64,000 nucleotides of DNA from assembly GCF_949628265.1 (NCBI RefSeq), contig NC_088789.1, forward strand, positions 20,143,883 to 20,207,882, given 5' to 3'. How positions within the stretch are numbered: the stretch's first letter is position 1; every line of letters begins with the position of its first letter. Under the pieces are notes generated by a model. The model ran no database searches, was not told the origin of the DNA, and saw only the letters and a list, made by a program, of their open reading frames with translations. Shown here one piece after another: positions 22,851 through 34,640 of this stretch. Made by a program: the position numbers and the translations under genes. The stretch is from Cloeon dipterum (Eukaryota > Arthropoda > Insecta > Ephemeroptera > Baetidae).

Positions 22851-25800
22851 CTGCAAGTTTAAATCAGAGTTAGAAATTGGATTTTTAGGCGGAAGTGCAA
22901 AGTGCAAATCTAGCATAGAGTCATATATGCGGCACAAAAGATATCGATGAGGAGGCGGACGATAAACAAATGGCAGTGTTAGTTTAAGATATTGCAAAGT
23001 TTTACAAATTATTCCTTCAACCACCTCTAGCAATTAGTTCCTGTAAGACAAAGACAAAAATACCTAAAAGCTTTAGAATAAAAGCAAATATTTTTTTAAT
23101 TTAGGCAATAATCAAAGGGGGTTTTCAAAATATCAACTATTTTCAATGCTGACTGCTGAGATTTTTAGTTTGAAATAAAATTACTACAACCTCACGGGGG
23201 TTTGATTGCAGTCTTTTCAATTTTAATCAAACACCAAGACGTCTAGTTGATCTGTGACTTTTAATAGAGGAGAAAGCACGGCCCATTTTTTTACTTAAAT
23301 ATTTAATATGAGTATTAACCATGTTTCACATACATTTGAATAATTTAAAAGCATTCTTCGCGACAGGAAAACTCTTAAAATGCAACTCACATTTTTCAAA
23401 ATCAATTAAATTGAGTTCTATCAACGAGAAATCACAAAGAGTTTTATTTTTATTGAACGGATTTTGTAAGTATCAAAGCATCGAATGTTTAAAAATAGGT
23501 TTTAATATGGCATTAACTAATTTAAAATCGAAATTTGAAGCTAGCATTCATTCATTATTAAGGACATAGACTCTACTTGACAAGGTGACGTTTTTTTATT
23601 TTGCGTGAAAGTGCCCGAAGTTTTGACTTAGGCAAGGTAAATTGCTCAATAATGGTCCAGGAAAATGTTTTCAAACTTTCTGAGGTTACTACCAGGTCGT
23701 GTAGCTCAAATTTGGTCACTGGTGAAAAATATGTGAATTTTTATTTAATTCACTCAATTTTCAGACTGCTGATTTATCTAATTTTTAATCAGATTTGAGA
23801 AATTTTTAGTTTTTTTCTATTGTTGACCCTTACAAGTTTTCCTTGAAACGTTAAAAACCATTCACAAATCGAATTGTTTCATTAAATGCTGTCAGTGAAC
23901 TTAATTTCATAGAAAGAAACTAAATTGAGAAACACTGTATTTTTAAATCGAAATTTATATATTTGGTCCTTTTCTTTTAACTCGTATTAATCGCTAACAT
24001 CGTCGAATCAAAAAATTTCTGAAATCTATGCTTGTGCGTTGGAAAATTCAACCACCTGACAAGAAAATACTAGCACATTTCTACAGCTATCCAGAGCTAC
24101 ATGAAGATCAGCAAACTGATCAACAGACCACCTTTTATGCACTTAGAAGTTTTCCCGATTTTTGTGTTAACGCCGCCACAGTCGCTGTGTTGGAATCGGC
24201 CTGAATTTTGTGTTAATAAAACAAAATAATAAATTCATCATGCATTTTGAATAAGTAAAAGGAATTTAATTGGACAGCACGTACCTTACGGTTGATGCGG
24301 TCCACCTGTCTGTTCTGGTTCTCCAGTTCCGAGCCCATGTCGAGGGCCATGTTGCGCAAGTTGCCGATCATTGTGTTGACCTGGCCCATGTTGTCTTCCA
24401 TCTCCTCCTCACGGGCGTCATTGGTAATTCTAAAAAGATTTTCACATTAAAATGAAACCGGATGAATCAGAACAAATAACATGGCTGAATTTTTTATCGT
24501 CTCCTGGTTCTTGTGAAAGGGTTGTTAAAAAATTGATTTTATAGTTAAAAGTAAAATATAATGCGCAAAAAATAACCAATAAATTCTCTTCTAATTATCA
24601 AGCATTTAATGAAAATAAAGAAATATTTTTAACGAAGGAAAAATTATAAAAGTAAGCTGAAAATTGCTTGTAATTTAATTTGCTTACACTGTTATTTATA
24701 CGCATTTATAAAAAGTCATTTTCATAACTTAAATCTCTTTATAAAAGAAATTGGATGATTTTTAGGGTCGACTGACCTTCCAATATATCCGCCCTGAGGT
24801 CCAAGACCGTTGCGGTCGTCCATGACGCGCTGGGGCTGGTTGTTGACCACCTTGCCGTCGTCGTTGCCCTTCCACGTGCCGTCGTCCTCTTTGAAGGAAC
24901 TTGACCTAAAATGAGGCGAGCATCAAAAGAGTGCATTCCGCTGCAAGATATATTCCAATCATGATAGTGCATAATGGAGAGCATGGCGGTGCACTTTTAT
25001 TATGCTTGATAGGCAAAGACTCATTACCAGGCACAGTTAAAAAATGCAATGCTACAAATGGATTTGATCAAAGGCAAATAATTGCTCTTCACGCAAAAAA
25101 TAAATTTCTTTTTGGTGCAGCAACGAGTCATTAAATTTTAAATTGCCACGTGGAACAAATTTATTAATCAAGTTTAATTATGATAATTTTGGCACTAAAG
25201 GAACGCACCAATGTGACACAAACCGATTGAATTTATTCTGCAATAGAACTAATGATGAAAAGTAAATTTTTTATGTACTAATTGTAAGAATGAAAACAGC
25301 TATACCCTATACCTACTTTTTAAATGAAATCGAAGGAAACATAAAATGGAACAAAGTTTAAATATTGCTTTCTTTCTTGGAATAAGTGGTTTTCGTGTTT
25401 TTGCAACTCTATTTTAATTTGTGTAGTCACGAGAATAAGTTATTAAGCGTTGTAATACTTTTTTGCAATTATATTGCAATTTTAACATTTTTACTTGAGC
25501 TCCATCCCATTTTTTGGTATGGTGGCCGAAATAATTACGTTTTTACAAAGGGTCTAAGGTTGGAAAATTGGAATTTGACTTAGTTTGGTTTTAGTTCTGG
25601 ACGATAAAGTGAGGAAATAAAAATTGCAATATAGGTTGATATTGTCCTTCGGAAAATTGTGGGTGGGAGTCACTAACTGAGGTCAGAGAAGACCATCAGA
25701 AGAGTTGAAAAATCGACCCCTGGCGTAAGCGTAGCCTTCTAGCGATTGATATCATTCACAATTCCCCTTTGTAGCCATTTAACTGACACCTTTTAGGCTC

Positions 25801-28800
25801 TGTATCGGTTCGATTTGCAAGATCTGCAAACCGTTGGAACGGCCAAATTGAGAGCTTTCAGAATGTATTCAAACCAACCCTTTAGACGCATTGGTGCTCA
25901 GGGAATTCCCTGATGTGTCCAAAATTTCTCGTGGCTTCACCTTTTATTCTATTTTCTTAACAGTCATCTTGAATTGGCTGGACTTGAAATAATAAAAACA
26001 CACACACACACACACACACGAAATATCTTACTTGTTACAAGGCAACACACAGAGGCCACAGCACTTCTCCATGCCAGTGAGATTTTTCTCAGCTTCCTTC
26101 ATGTCGGCGTTGATCTGGTCCATGCCCTCCTCGATGCGGTCCAGTTGTTCTAGGGAAAAAGTGGCCAAATTAGTCAAAACTCGATCGTCGAGCACCATTT
26201 CAAGCCATGGTGCTTGGCAAGCGGGACAAGCGTTTGGAAAAATACAAGTAGAACACGCACACAGTTAATTTTAATCGAATTATTTGAAAGAAAATGTAAT
26301 AATAGGAAGAGCAATCATCTGGCCAAATGGTAATTCATTTGGTAAGTAAAAACGCCAGCATGATTTCAGTTATAAAAAAAAAAAAACAGAAATGTATTGA
26401 CAAAGAGATCGACACACCAATATTAACACAAATAAGTGAAAAGAAGCCCACAATAGCACCATGATATGTTTCGGTTAGTTTCTGTTAATGTGTGTTAATG
26501 TTTTCGGTTGAGTTCGCGAGATATGTTTTGCACAGCACAACAGGATTTTTTTTGTTTCTTTTGGTCTCTCGTTTCATGACAAGCAACGACCTTTCGGACG
26601 GAAGAGTATATACAGTAGTATTATAGTTTAGACATACTCACCACTCCTGCTTCTATAAAATTTGAACATGTGAACAGAGTATAATCATATATTCAGTGGT
26701 GTTCAGAGTAAGCAGATGAAATATCAATTGCCAAGAGAAGAGAGGAAGAGAGAGAACTCAAAATAGAGCAAATCAATCTTGAACGAATCGATGTGTTTTG
26801 CGAAAATTGAGAGCTAGCAAGCCACGAGGTCAATTTTCGCTTTTGACATTTGCAAAATTGCAGCTGTTCCAAGAGAGGAAGCATGCAGAGAACGAATTAA
26901 TCAAATCTGACTGACGATTTTGAGCCTTGAACACAAAGAAAAACGAAACGTAAATTACCGAACCAAATGTTGTAAAAAAGCAAAGACTCTGCTAGAGAAA
27001 AGTCTACTGAAGATGGAAGAGAAACTGGGAGTGAATTTTGATATATATGGAATATGTGTGTTTCTATTATTTTCCTTCTGTCACTTTTCTTTTGGAAAAG
27101 AGTGCCGGAGCCGATTGGAAATCTGTGAAAGCCGCAGTGGTGAAATGTAGAATGTGAAACTGTCTCGGAGTATATATAGTAATAGTAAATGTGTGTTGCG
27201 ACATCGAACACATACAAGTATCCGATTTACTCTACCAACCAGACTGAGAAAAGGCATGCGACAGACACCACAACATGCCCAGGTCAGGACGTTTGTTTGG
27301 TGCCAGGAGGGAAAGCGAAAAGATTGAGACGATGGACGCAGTCGGAGAACATGGGTGCAGCAGAGGAGGATGGAGAGAGAGAGAGAAAGAGAAAAACAGC
27401 AGCAGAGCATGACATCGTGGGGAGGGACCAGTCTCATCAGAGTCAGCAAGGGGTGCCTCGATCCTGCACGCATGGGGTCAGCGGAAAGAGAGAAAGAAAG
27501 AGACAAGGAGAGCAGACTAGACAACACTCAATCGACCTTTCTGTCTCAGCTGAGTTCCGGTCCACTCCGCCACAGTGCGAGTTTGGCAATTCAAATTTAG
27601 TTCAGTCAGATTAGGTCCATGGCCTCTACATCTAGTCGTTAGCTCGATATTTTGGTTAAATAGCTGACCCGCGCAAAAAGTTATCGCTTTTTTACATTTT
27701 GGTCTTTAGAAGAGAAGAGGTATATATGTATGTAAAAAATTGCAAATATAGATCGTTTGTGAATGGGCTTACCCCCTTGCTCATCCAACATCACTAGGGA
27801 TTTCATGCCGACCTCGTGGCTCTACAACAGCAAAACACATCAGCATGGCACCAGAGACGGGCGGAATCGCGCCCCTTGACTGACGTCGACATTGCAATGG
27901 ACCTCGATAAGTCGGGGGATAAACCAAAGTAAATAAATCGACAGACTTCCATTGAACATGACACCAGAGAGAACGAAACAAGCAAAGGGCGCGCGTTCGA
28001 CGCAATAACTTTTCTTTTCAGCGACCAATTAGCATTTCATTTCAGATCAGAGCCAATGAAGAAGGATGGCGGCGCAACCCTGCAAGATCGATCCATTCCA
28101 ACGAGTGCACAGGAAAGGCATTATTCAAATTTCAGCCGTGCAATCGCCGGCTGACCATAACAATGCTTGCACGGCCGGTCGGTAATAAGAAGGACTGTGA
28201 ATTTTAGACGATTTTTCTCTCTCGAAAAGTGGTTGGCAATCTTAAATTTTGAAACAGTTGATTTCTGATCGTGTCAGATACTTGATCTTTTATTAAATTT
28301 ATCACAACTTTATCCTAAATTAAAAATTAAGAGGATAAGATTTTGAGACTTCTCCTTGTATGAAGGAATTAAAGGTCTAAATCGAATTTTTAAAGCTCAA
28401 AATAGTATTTCTGACTGAGAACATTGAATACAATGGTCAATTCTTGATTATAAGCAATATAACCCAGATATTCGGTTGATTAAGGACATTTTAGCCAATT
28501 TAGAAAGATTTTAAAAATGAACGATTGAAAGCCCAGACAAAAAATTAGACAATCGTCTAAATTTCAAAGCCCCAGTTATATTATATCTAAAGAGAGGCTG
28601 GAGAGAAGAACCGTGAATTAGGTATATATGGTTCCTGACTTGTGATTGCAGTTGTGAGAAGAAATCAGCGTGACGTTCTGCACACCGATCAGAGCAACAA
28701 TCACAGCTCAAGAGCGGACACAAATCCAAGCTCTCGTATTGGTGTGTGAGAATATCCATTGAACATCTTACCACCAAGTAACGAGTTTCACGTAATGTAT

Positions 28801-31800
28801 AATTATGATACACACCAAGATTAATAGAGAGATACCACCTGCTTTTTGCTCAGGAAAGAACAAAACGGTTTGAAAAGACACCACACCAATAGTGAGATAG
28901 AGATAGAGAGAGAACATTGAAATATAATTATACGTATATAATCATCGTGATCCCAGCACGTCTAGATATATATAAAAATTCAATCCAACCAACAGCAAAA
29001 CCAGCGAGAACATTCAGATGTACAGAAATGGCAAAAAAGGTTAGTTTGGTAGTAGTGATGAGTTGCTCACACTTGTCGACGCGATTGCATTTACGTACCT
29101 CCTTGATGGGCCAGATTATGCAATGTCTTTGCACCGGCCTCCTCGCTCTAAGGCAAAAAAATCAAGATAGATTGGTGAAGAAACGACAGGCGTGTAGTGA
29201 TTTAAAATGCTGAACAGAAATAAAAAGAGTTTGAAAAGTACAATGGCACAAATCATAATACGGTGTGTGTTCCGTGTGTAAAAATGCATATCATATCAAC
29301 AACACGAATATATATCAATTATGACATCGCAAAAGACAAATTTTACTGGCGAGTGGCTCGCCGGCACATCCTTTTAAACGTGATCCGACTCGAATCGGCG
29401 GTCGATATGTTTTAAAATTCGTACCAGCATTTACATACTGCAAATCCAATTGCTGGTGTAGCGCTAAGATTACCAAGAAAATAAAGAAGCGGCGGGTAGG
29501 TGCAATTCTCCAGACAGAAGAGAAAGAGAATTTAGATTTCAGTTTGCATGCCCAGCAAAGCCTCAAGCTCGCAGCAAAGATTTTTTAATTTTCACTCTTT
29601 TTAAAAACAGAAAGCGCAATATTTATCATTAAAAGCGGTGTTACGCTAATCAGGGTTTGGGAAACAGATTGTCCACAGGCTTTTTTTACCGGAATTGTCC
29701 AGGAATAACCAGTTTGTGGAATAATTTAACACAATCTTGCTCCCGATTAGGAAGTCTTCGTTTTAAAATTCGTATTAAATGGTATTTTTGCACAAATTTA
29801 AGACGCTAAAAACAGCAAAAAATTAAATAACTGATTTTTTAGAAGTCACTGTTTCAACGGGTATTTTCTTCATTTTCTTCCACTTTGTACAACTCAAAAT
29901 TTAGTTAAATGCAAAATTTCGCGAAAGTGGCTTTTTCTTATCAAATGTTTAAAAACGTTTGAAAAATAGAACTTTTATTCAATAATTACAAATTTAATTG
30001 AAATCTTTTCAGATTTTTATAAATTGGCAAATCCCGGTTTTTTTTCGAAAGAAAAAAATTAACCCATGCAAAAGTTGCAGACGCTGCGCACGCAGAATCC
30101 AAATCATTTCAATAGCAAGTTGGATTTTTATTGAATATTGATGAAAAAGCATTAAGCGTGACTGCTTTGTCTGTTTGGTGGAAAGCAATTTTGGTACGGT
30201 GTTTCGTAGGGAAAGTCGGCGGTGTAATCGCGAGCGCAAACACGAGAGAGGCTTTGCTTTAATTGGAGGAGCGGGGTGACTACTCAAGCCAACAGAAACA
30301 GCGACACATTCAACACTCAACAGCGATGACAATTAATTAGAGGACGTAGAGGATTCCATGGGAGTGGAGGAGATTTAAATATCTGGTTGTGTGTTTTAGC
30401 GGGGACAATTCGTGCCGTGTGTTATGCTGGTGGGTCTCTCATAGTCACGCATGCATGAGAAATAGTACGTAGCGATATAATCATTTTCTACGTCGAACCT
30501 GCGCGAGTGCCCTCGCAGCTTGCCAAAAAGGAAAAGATAGAAAGAATTCTGGCCCCGAGCCAAAGTCCCGGTGAAACGCCTGCCGCTTTTGCAAGCAGAC
30601 AGCACGCCCGGCGCGCGTGACGAGCGGGTTGCATACTCGTTCGAGGGCACTGCGTAGGTCGTCAGTCAGAGATAGAGTGTATTTCCTTAACTATTTTTTA
30701 AGTATTTATTACGGAATATTTCCTGAAATTTTACTCTGGTTTTGGTAAAATTAGTATCATTCTGTAATAATATTTCATAAATTTAATATTTTTAGTTTCC
30801 TGGATCCAGATTTTTCTTTTTTTTTTGTCATTCTTAATAATTTCATTACGACTTCAAATTAATTTTGATCAATCTCTGAATATATCTTGATAGAATTACA
30901 ATTTTCAACATTTTTAGAAATAGAAAGTCTTTTTAATAATAACTAAATTGTATGTCATTTTTACATTATTTATGAATGGAGAGCTTGCAAAGATAATGGC
31001 CGACTGAGACAGTTAGTAGACGGCCTTCATCATTTCCAAAATCTTAATTTTGTTTCCCTTGCAGTAGAAGTAACAGGGAAAATGATTTAAAAATTTTAAC
31101 TTTCAATTGAAAGACTAAAAATAGTTTCCAGCAATTTAATGTAAGAAAATTTTGAAAGTTATTGAAGAGAACACAATATTTTGGTATTATTTTTCAGGAA
31201 GCAGGAATACAATACCGCATTTTATAGTTTAAAAATTTTTCTTGTTCAGGAAATACACTCTAGGTCAGAGAGGAGAGTGAGTGCATGGTTTCAATGCAGA
31301 TTAATGCGCCTCCAATATATATGATGTAGTTTTTGCAAATGTCATCGTCAAACCTGGATAATATTTACAAACGAAACGGAAAAAGACTACGGCGAAGAAT
31401 GTGAAACAATAAAAAAGTTCTGAGTATGTGATTCAAGTTGTATTAATGCTCTATAGAGTGAGAGAAGAGACGAAAGGCATCAAATACCTGGTCTACGAGA
31501 CATTAGTGATGGGTTGGTTCGTTTCGTGGTCTCTCGTCACTAAATAAATTTACGTGTGAGTTGCAATAGTTAAAAAAAATTTATCGGGGAGACGCTAGTC
31601 GAATTATAGTCGTTGTTGATGTTGTTGTTGTAGTGGTGGAGTTGGTGGTGAGTAAAAGAGAGAAAGAGATTAGAGATACAAGTATATTACGTGCTACTTA
31701 CTGTCAACTATAAGGCTTTTCTTGTTTAGCAACTGTAACAGTCTTTAAAAGTTTGGAGAGTATACAAATTTACAGTGTCGTTTTCATGTACTGAGAGAGG

Positions 31801-32507
31801 CACAACATTATTTAAAAGCTTTTCTTTAGGCGTGTGGTTCTCGCTCGCGCTTTAGTGTTCCTTTTAACGCCTCTGTGCAAAACATATCAGCCCCGGCTGA
31901 GTTTAAAAAGATAGAGAGAGCAGAGAGATAGAGAGATGAGTGTGGCCCCTGACGCAGTTCGGTGGTGTGTATTTATGTTCTTTAGACGTTTGTGCGTGTC
32001 GGGATAGGGAGCAAGGACAAGGAGGTCCGAGGAGAACTCACCTCCCTGGTCATCGAGAGCGACCAGAGTTCGAATGCCCGCCTCCTTGCTCTGCACGGCA
32101 GCACGGGAACAAAGAGAAAAAACACGTACAAGATCATAAATAAATCTCTACTACTGGGACGAGAGTTTGTTCGAGATCAAAAATCGGCATCGCGTCGGCT
32201 CAAAGAACACACGCAACAAAGAGTTTGCGGCCACCCTGAGTGAGCCGAAAGGGTGGAGTTGGTTCTCGCCTCAGTCAGGGTGGCGAATTCGAAAAATGAA
32301 AATTTGGACCGTCCGTCTTCAGAGAAGAGAAAACGAACTAAACAAGAGTTTTCTGGAGTTAAAATGCGGAGGGTTGGAATTTATTTACACACAGTCATGC
32401 ACAATCCGCCGGTCGGCAACTGACTGGAGGAAGATTTGCCTGTGAGTCCGAAAAAAGACACGTCGAGGGAGTGGGAAGGAGTTTGAGATAGAGAGAAAAA
32501 CGCGGAC

Positions 32508-32541
<34 letters not shown>

Positions 32542-34140
32542 ATAGAGACAACACTGAAACTCAGAAAAGGTAGCGACATGGCACTAACAAGAGGTTGAAT
32601 CATCGTGTCCACTTTCACTCAAGGACTTCCAACAGTTTTGACACACAGAATGTACAAGTAGGGGGTGGGGGGGTTGAGGAAGGCAGAGTGATTTGATTTT
32701 AAAAGTATCGTATTTTAGAAAAATCGTCGTCGTCGTCGTAGTCGTCGTCGCGTATTTTTTGTGCTGATATATTTTTGCATCATGTATGTCGCATGTTTGT
32801 TTCTCATGTTTTCGGGGATCTTGTAAGTGGTATTATTATTAATTCCAATTTTCGGTTTATTTAGAATCGCACTTTTTAGAATTTTTATACAACAGGATAC
32901 AGAAGAGGAGGAATCACAAAAGAGAGTACGATAATAGAAATAGAGATATAGACATGCTCAGCACACTGAAGGAGGGCAATTACCACTGTCGATCCTTACC
33001 TCTTCCAGAGAAGTACCGTTATTAATAATAGTTAAATTTTAGGAGAATATATAACGCAGAACTATCATTTACGAAAAAGCGCTAAAATCCAAGTAGTGTG
33101 TATAATTTAATAAAGAAGCAATAAGGACAACCGGCTGCAAAAGAGGTGGTATTTTGCTATTTCAACAACGCTCGAATTTCTGTCTTAGTCCCGATTCATG
33201 GGATTCTCGTTTCGGTAGCACGAAGATTTTCCTGTTTTCGTCGAGACAGCGGAGAAATGAATCAATCGTCTGGCGCTTTTCCAACGAGGCCGCTCGTTTG
33301 TTTATGTGCAAGGGAAGAAAATTATTTATTCCCAAGTTTAGCCTTATCGGGCCCGTGATTCATTTCTCCGCAGCCAAAAAGATAATGAAATTCGTCATTA
33401 AACACAAAGAGATTATGCGTAATCAAATGGGCGTGGTGCGCGACACTTACCTCTTCACAGAGAGCCATCATGCGCCGTGTACTTTCCAGCGACTGGAAAA
33501 AAAGAAAAGTCAGCCGTGAGTATTGATGTTCAGACTCAACTGATTATTCATCATCGAAGGAAAAAATTATAAACAAGGGCAGCACAAAACAACAGAAAAC
33601 TTTGGGGTTTTTCGACCCAAAATTTCCTTAAAAATAAATAAAATGAGGAAATTTAACGATTGGAAACTAAAAATTACTTTTTTAACGTAAAGAAATGGAG
33701 TGTCATCATTAATTTTTTTAATAGAAGTCCTAATCAATATATAAACTGTTATTTAATAATTTAAAATTCACAAAAAATCACTTTATTTTTCTATTGCCGC
33801 TCTTTTGCCAAACCATTCAATAAATGAAGTCTTTGTAGCAAAAGAAGACAGTTTTTTGCATCCCAAATGGAGAACATTTGCCAAGTAAAAATTCTCTTGG
33901 AGGACCACCCACGTTCTAAAACAATTCATGCAGCTCTGCTAAGAAAAAAAGGGAGAAGAAAGTCACTGCGTTACGAAAATTAAATTGAAAGGAAGTGTCT
34001 GACCTTCAAGATTCCAGACGCTGTTTAAAATAATTAATTTTTGCACTTACATCATCTGTGACTTGTCCTGCTTTCATCTGCAGCTCCTGCAGCTCCGTCT
34101 TGGGAGGCTCATGGCTTGCTGGTTCCACTGGTGCCGGCAT
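22785..34140 (-). CDS. Snap25: SNAP-25, Qb/Qc SNARE of synaptic exocytosis, 212 aa
   Basis: Neuronal plasma-membrane SNARE that pairs with syntaxin and synaptobrevin to drive vesicle fusion. Constitutive exons, from 5' on the minus strand: 34140-34051 ([20 protein letters not shown]...), 33492-33451 ([14 protein letters not shown]), then one of three exons 4 (32090-32042, 29147-29099, 27821-27773), 26149-26032, 24905-24777, 24429-24285, then one of two terminal exons (24200-24135 or 22850-22785). All phases agree. With exon 4A the Qb helix holds the ionic-layer Gln59; the palmitoylation cysteines are 90, 91, 94 and 98 (CCGLCVLPC); the linker runs to Gly-Arg143; the Qc helix holds ionic-layer Gln181 ([13 protein letters not shown]). 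Length equals Drosophila Snap25. The 5' UTR probably has an intron ending TTTCGCAG just before AGCCTAAAAATG. Identity is certain; the isoform set is read from sequence only. Confidence 0.97.
24135..24200 (-). CDS. Snap25: SNAP-25 alternative terminal exon 8b (proximal)
   Basis: Acceptor AATTCAG|GCCGATTCC, then 22 codons ending TAA. It encodes [19 protein letters not shown] followed by Ser-Ala-stop. It follows Lys191 in phase 0, exactly like exon 8a, and has the same length. Heptad positions for layers +3 to +8 are Ala, Asn, Val, Leu, Ser, Leu. It needs its own poly(A) site; AATAAA motifs on the minus strand occur near 23742 and 23594. Confidence 0.85.
   Translation of the reverse strand, partial: ADSNTATVAALTQKSGKLLSA
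25600..25935 (-). repeat. Dispersed repeat family, partial copy (SNAP-25 intron)
   Basis: The block GAGGTCAGAGAAGACCATCAG followed by AAAAATCGA and TGGCGTAAGCGTAGC matches the 46.6 kb copy. Its reverse complement matches the head of copy 1 (CTATTCTGA...GACCTCA). It lies in the SNAP-25 intron between exons 5 and 6. Confidence 0.5.
25999..26019. repeat. (CA)n microsatellite in SNAP-25 intron
   Basis: An uninterrupted CA dinucleotide run lies just beyond the SNAP-25 exon 5 donor (26031). On the transcript it reads (TG)n, a kind of element known to affect use of nearby splice sites in other genes; any effect here is speculative. Confidence 0.9.
26700..27620. repeat. Purine-rich low-complexity tract between SNAP-25 exons 4C and 5
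   Basis: GA-rich, GAGA-rich sequence dominates, densest at 27370-27400 and 27485-27515. The long open frames on both strands here (27081-27614) come from this composition and match no protein family. Confidence 0.6.
27773..27821 (-). CDS. Snap25: SNAP-25 alternative exon 4C (vertebrate-like form)
   Basis: Acceptor GCTGTTGTAG|, 49 bases, donor |GTAAGC, phase 0 to 1. It encodes [16 protein letters not shown] plus the first base of Glu. LVMLDEQGE across the join is identical to vertebrate SNAP-25 as remembered. Core positions Ser, Gly, Ser, Leu and Gln keep the SNARE heptad. Confidence 0.87.
29099..29147 (-). CDS. Snap25: SNAP-25 alternative exon 4B (divergent form)
   Basis: Acceptor GCCTTAG|, 49 bases, donor |GTACGT, phase 0 to 1. 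It encodes [16 protein letters not shown] plus the first base of Glu. The helix-core positions Ser, Gly, Thr, Leu and Gln fall in the same register as in 4A, while surface positions change to Lys, His, Asn, Ala and His and two acidic residues are lost. The exact length, phase and register argue for a functional exon rather than chance similarity. Confidence 0.85.
32042..32090 (-). CDS. Snap25: SNAP-25 alternative exon 4A (canonical insect form)
   Basis: Acceptor CGTGCAG|, 49 bases, donor |GTGAGT, phase 0 to 1. It encodes [16 protein letters not shown] plus the first base of Glu, matching the Drosophila sequence as I remember it. It covers Qb-helix layers from about -4 to 0, with Gln59 as the ionic layer. 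It is the first of three such exons in transcript order. Confidence 0.93.
32460..32760. repeat. GA and GTC/GTA microsatellites between SNAP-25 exons 3 and 4A
   Basis: A (GA)n run is centred on about 32515-32540, a G-run at 32660-32673, and a (CGT)n tract with one variant unit at 32726-32752. On the transcript strand the GA tract is a long CU-rich pyrimidine tract 370-500 bases upstream of exon 4A, a plausible binding platform for PTB-like splicing regulators (inference). Confidence 0.75.
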
Positions 34141-34199
34141 TTTTAGGCTCTGCGAAACAAAGAATGAAGGGAATAAGACCCACACTCATTCATTGCGTC

Positions 34200-34640
34200 G
34201 GGCGTCATTCATTCATGAACCTACTACGGCTTTGGGCGGCGGCTGTCGAAATCACGCAAAAATGGGGGGTCAAGAGCGCGAGAAGCGAGAATCAGCGGCA
34301 ACGAGGCATTGTGTCTCGCGGATTGTCTGTCAAGCAAATTGGGCGAACGGGGTGGGTGCGAGAGAGTGTCGGTCGCTCTTCGACTAGCTCAACAGCGAGC
34401 AGCGGGTGAGAGGCGTCTGCGCCGCCGTGTTTCGCGCTGCCCGCCATCGATCGTGGCCCTCTTTCCATCAGACACGCCGCCCGCGAAACAAGGGCATGTG
34501 AGGGCGAGGGGGACTTCCCGCCCAAGGTCATCGGGCACCGTCGCGCTGACGTCACAACGCAACGCGATGCAGCCCGCTGCGCTTCACGCGCTGCACTTGA
34601 TTTTGTGGATGTTAATTTTTATTTTCGCTCCAATCACCTG
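34200..34640 (-). promoter_or_regulatory. CpG-rich promoter region of SNAP-25
   Basis: The GC- and CpG-rich block lies immediately 5' of the SNAP-25 start codon on the minus strand, with a CCAATCA box near 34628 and a TGACGTCA (CRE) palindrome at about 34547-34554. The CRE is an exact 8-base match to the CREB consensus. Untranslated first exon(s) probably lie within the block; the open frames here are compositional. Confidence 0.5.

Noticed and set aside
27081-27614. Overlapping frames of 141 and 148 codons on both strands
   Set aside because: Low-complexity GA/CT-rich intron sequence of SNAP-25 produces them; residues are repeated Arg/Glu/Lys or Ser/Leu with no domain.
28511-28813. 100-codon minus-strand frame as a further SNAP-25 exon
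   Set aside because: No SNAP-25-like residues, no acceptor and donor in matching phase; the array members are all exactly 49 bases.
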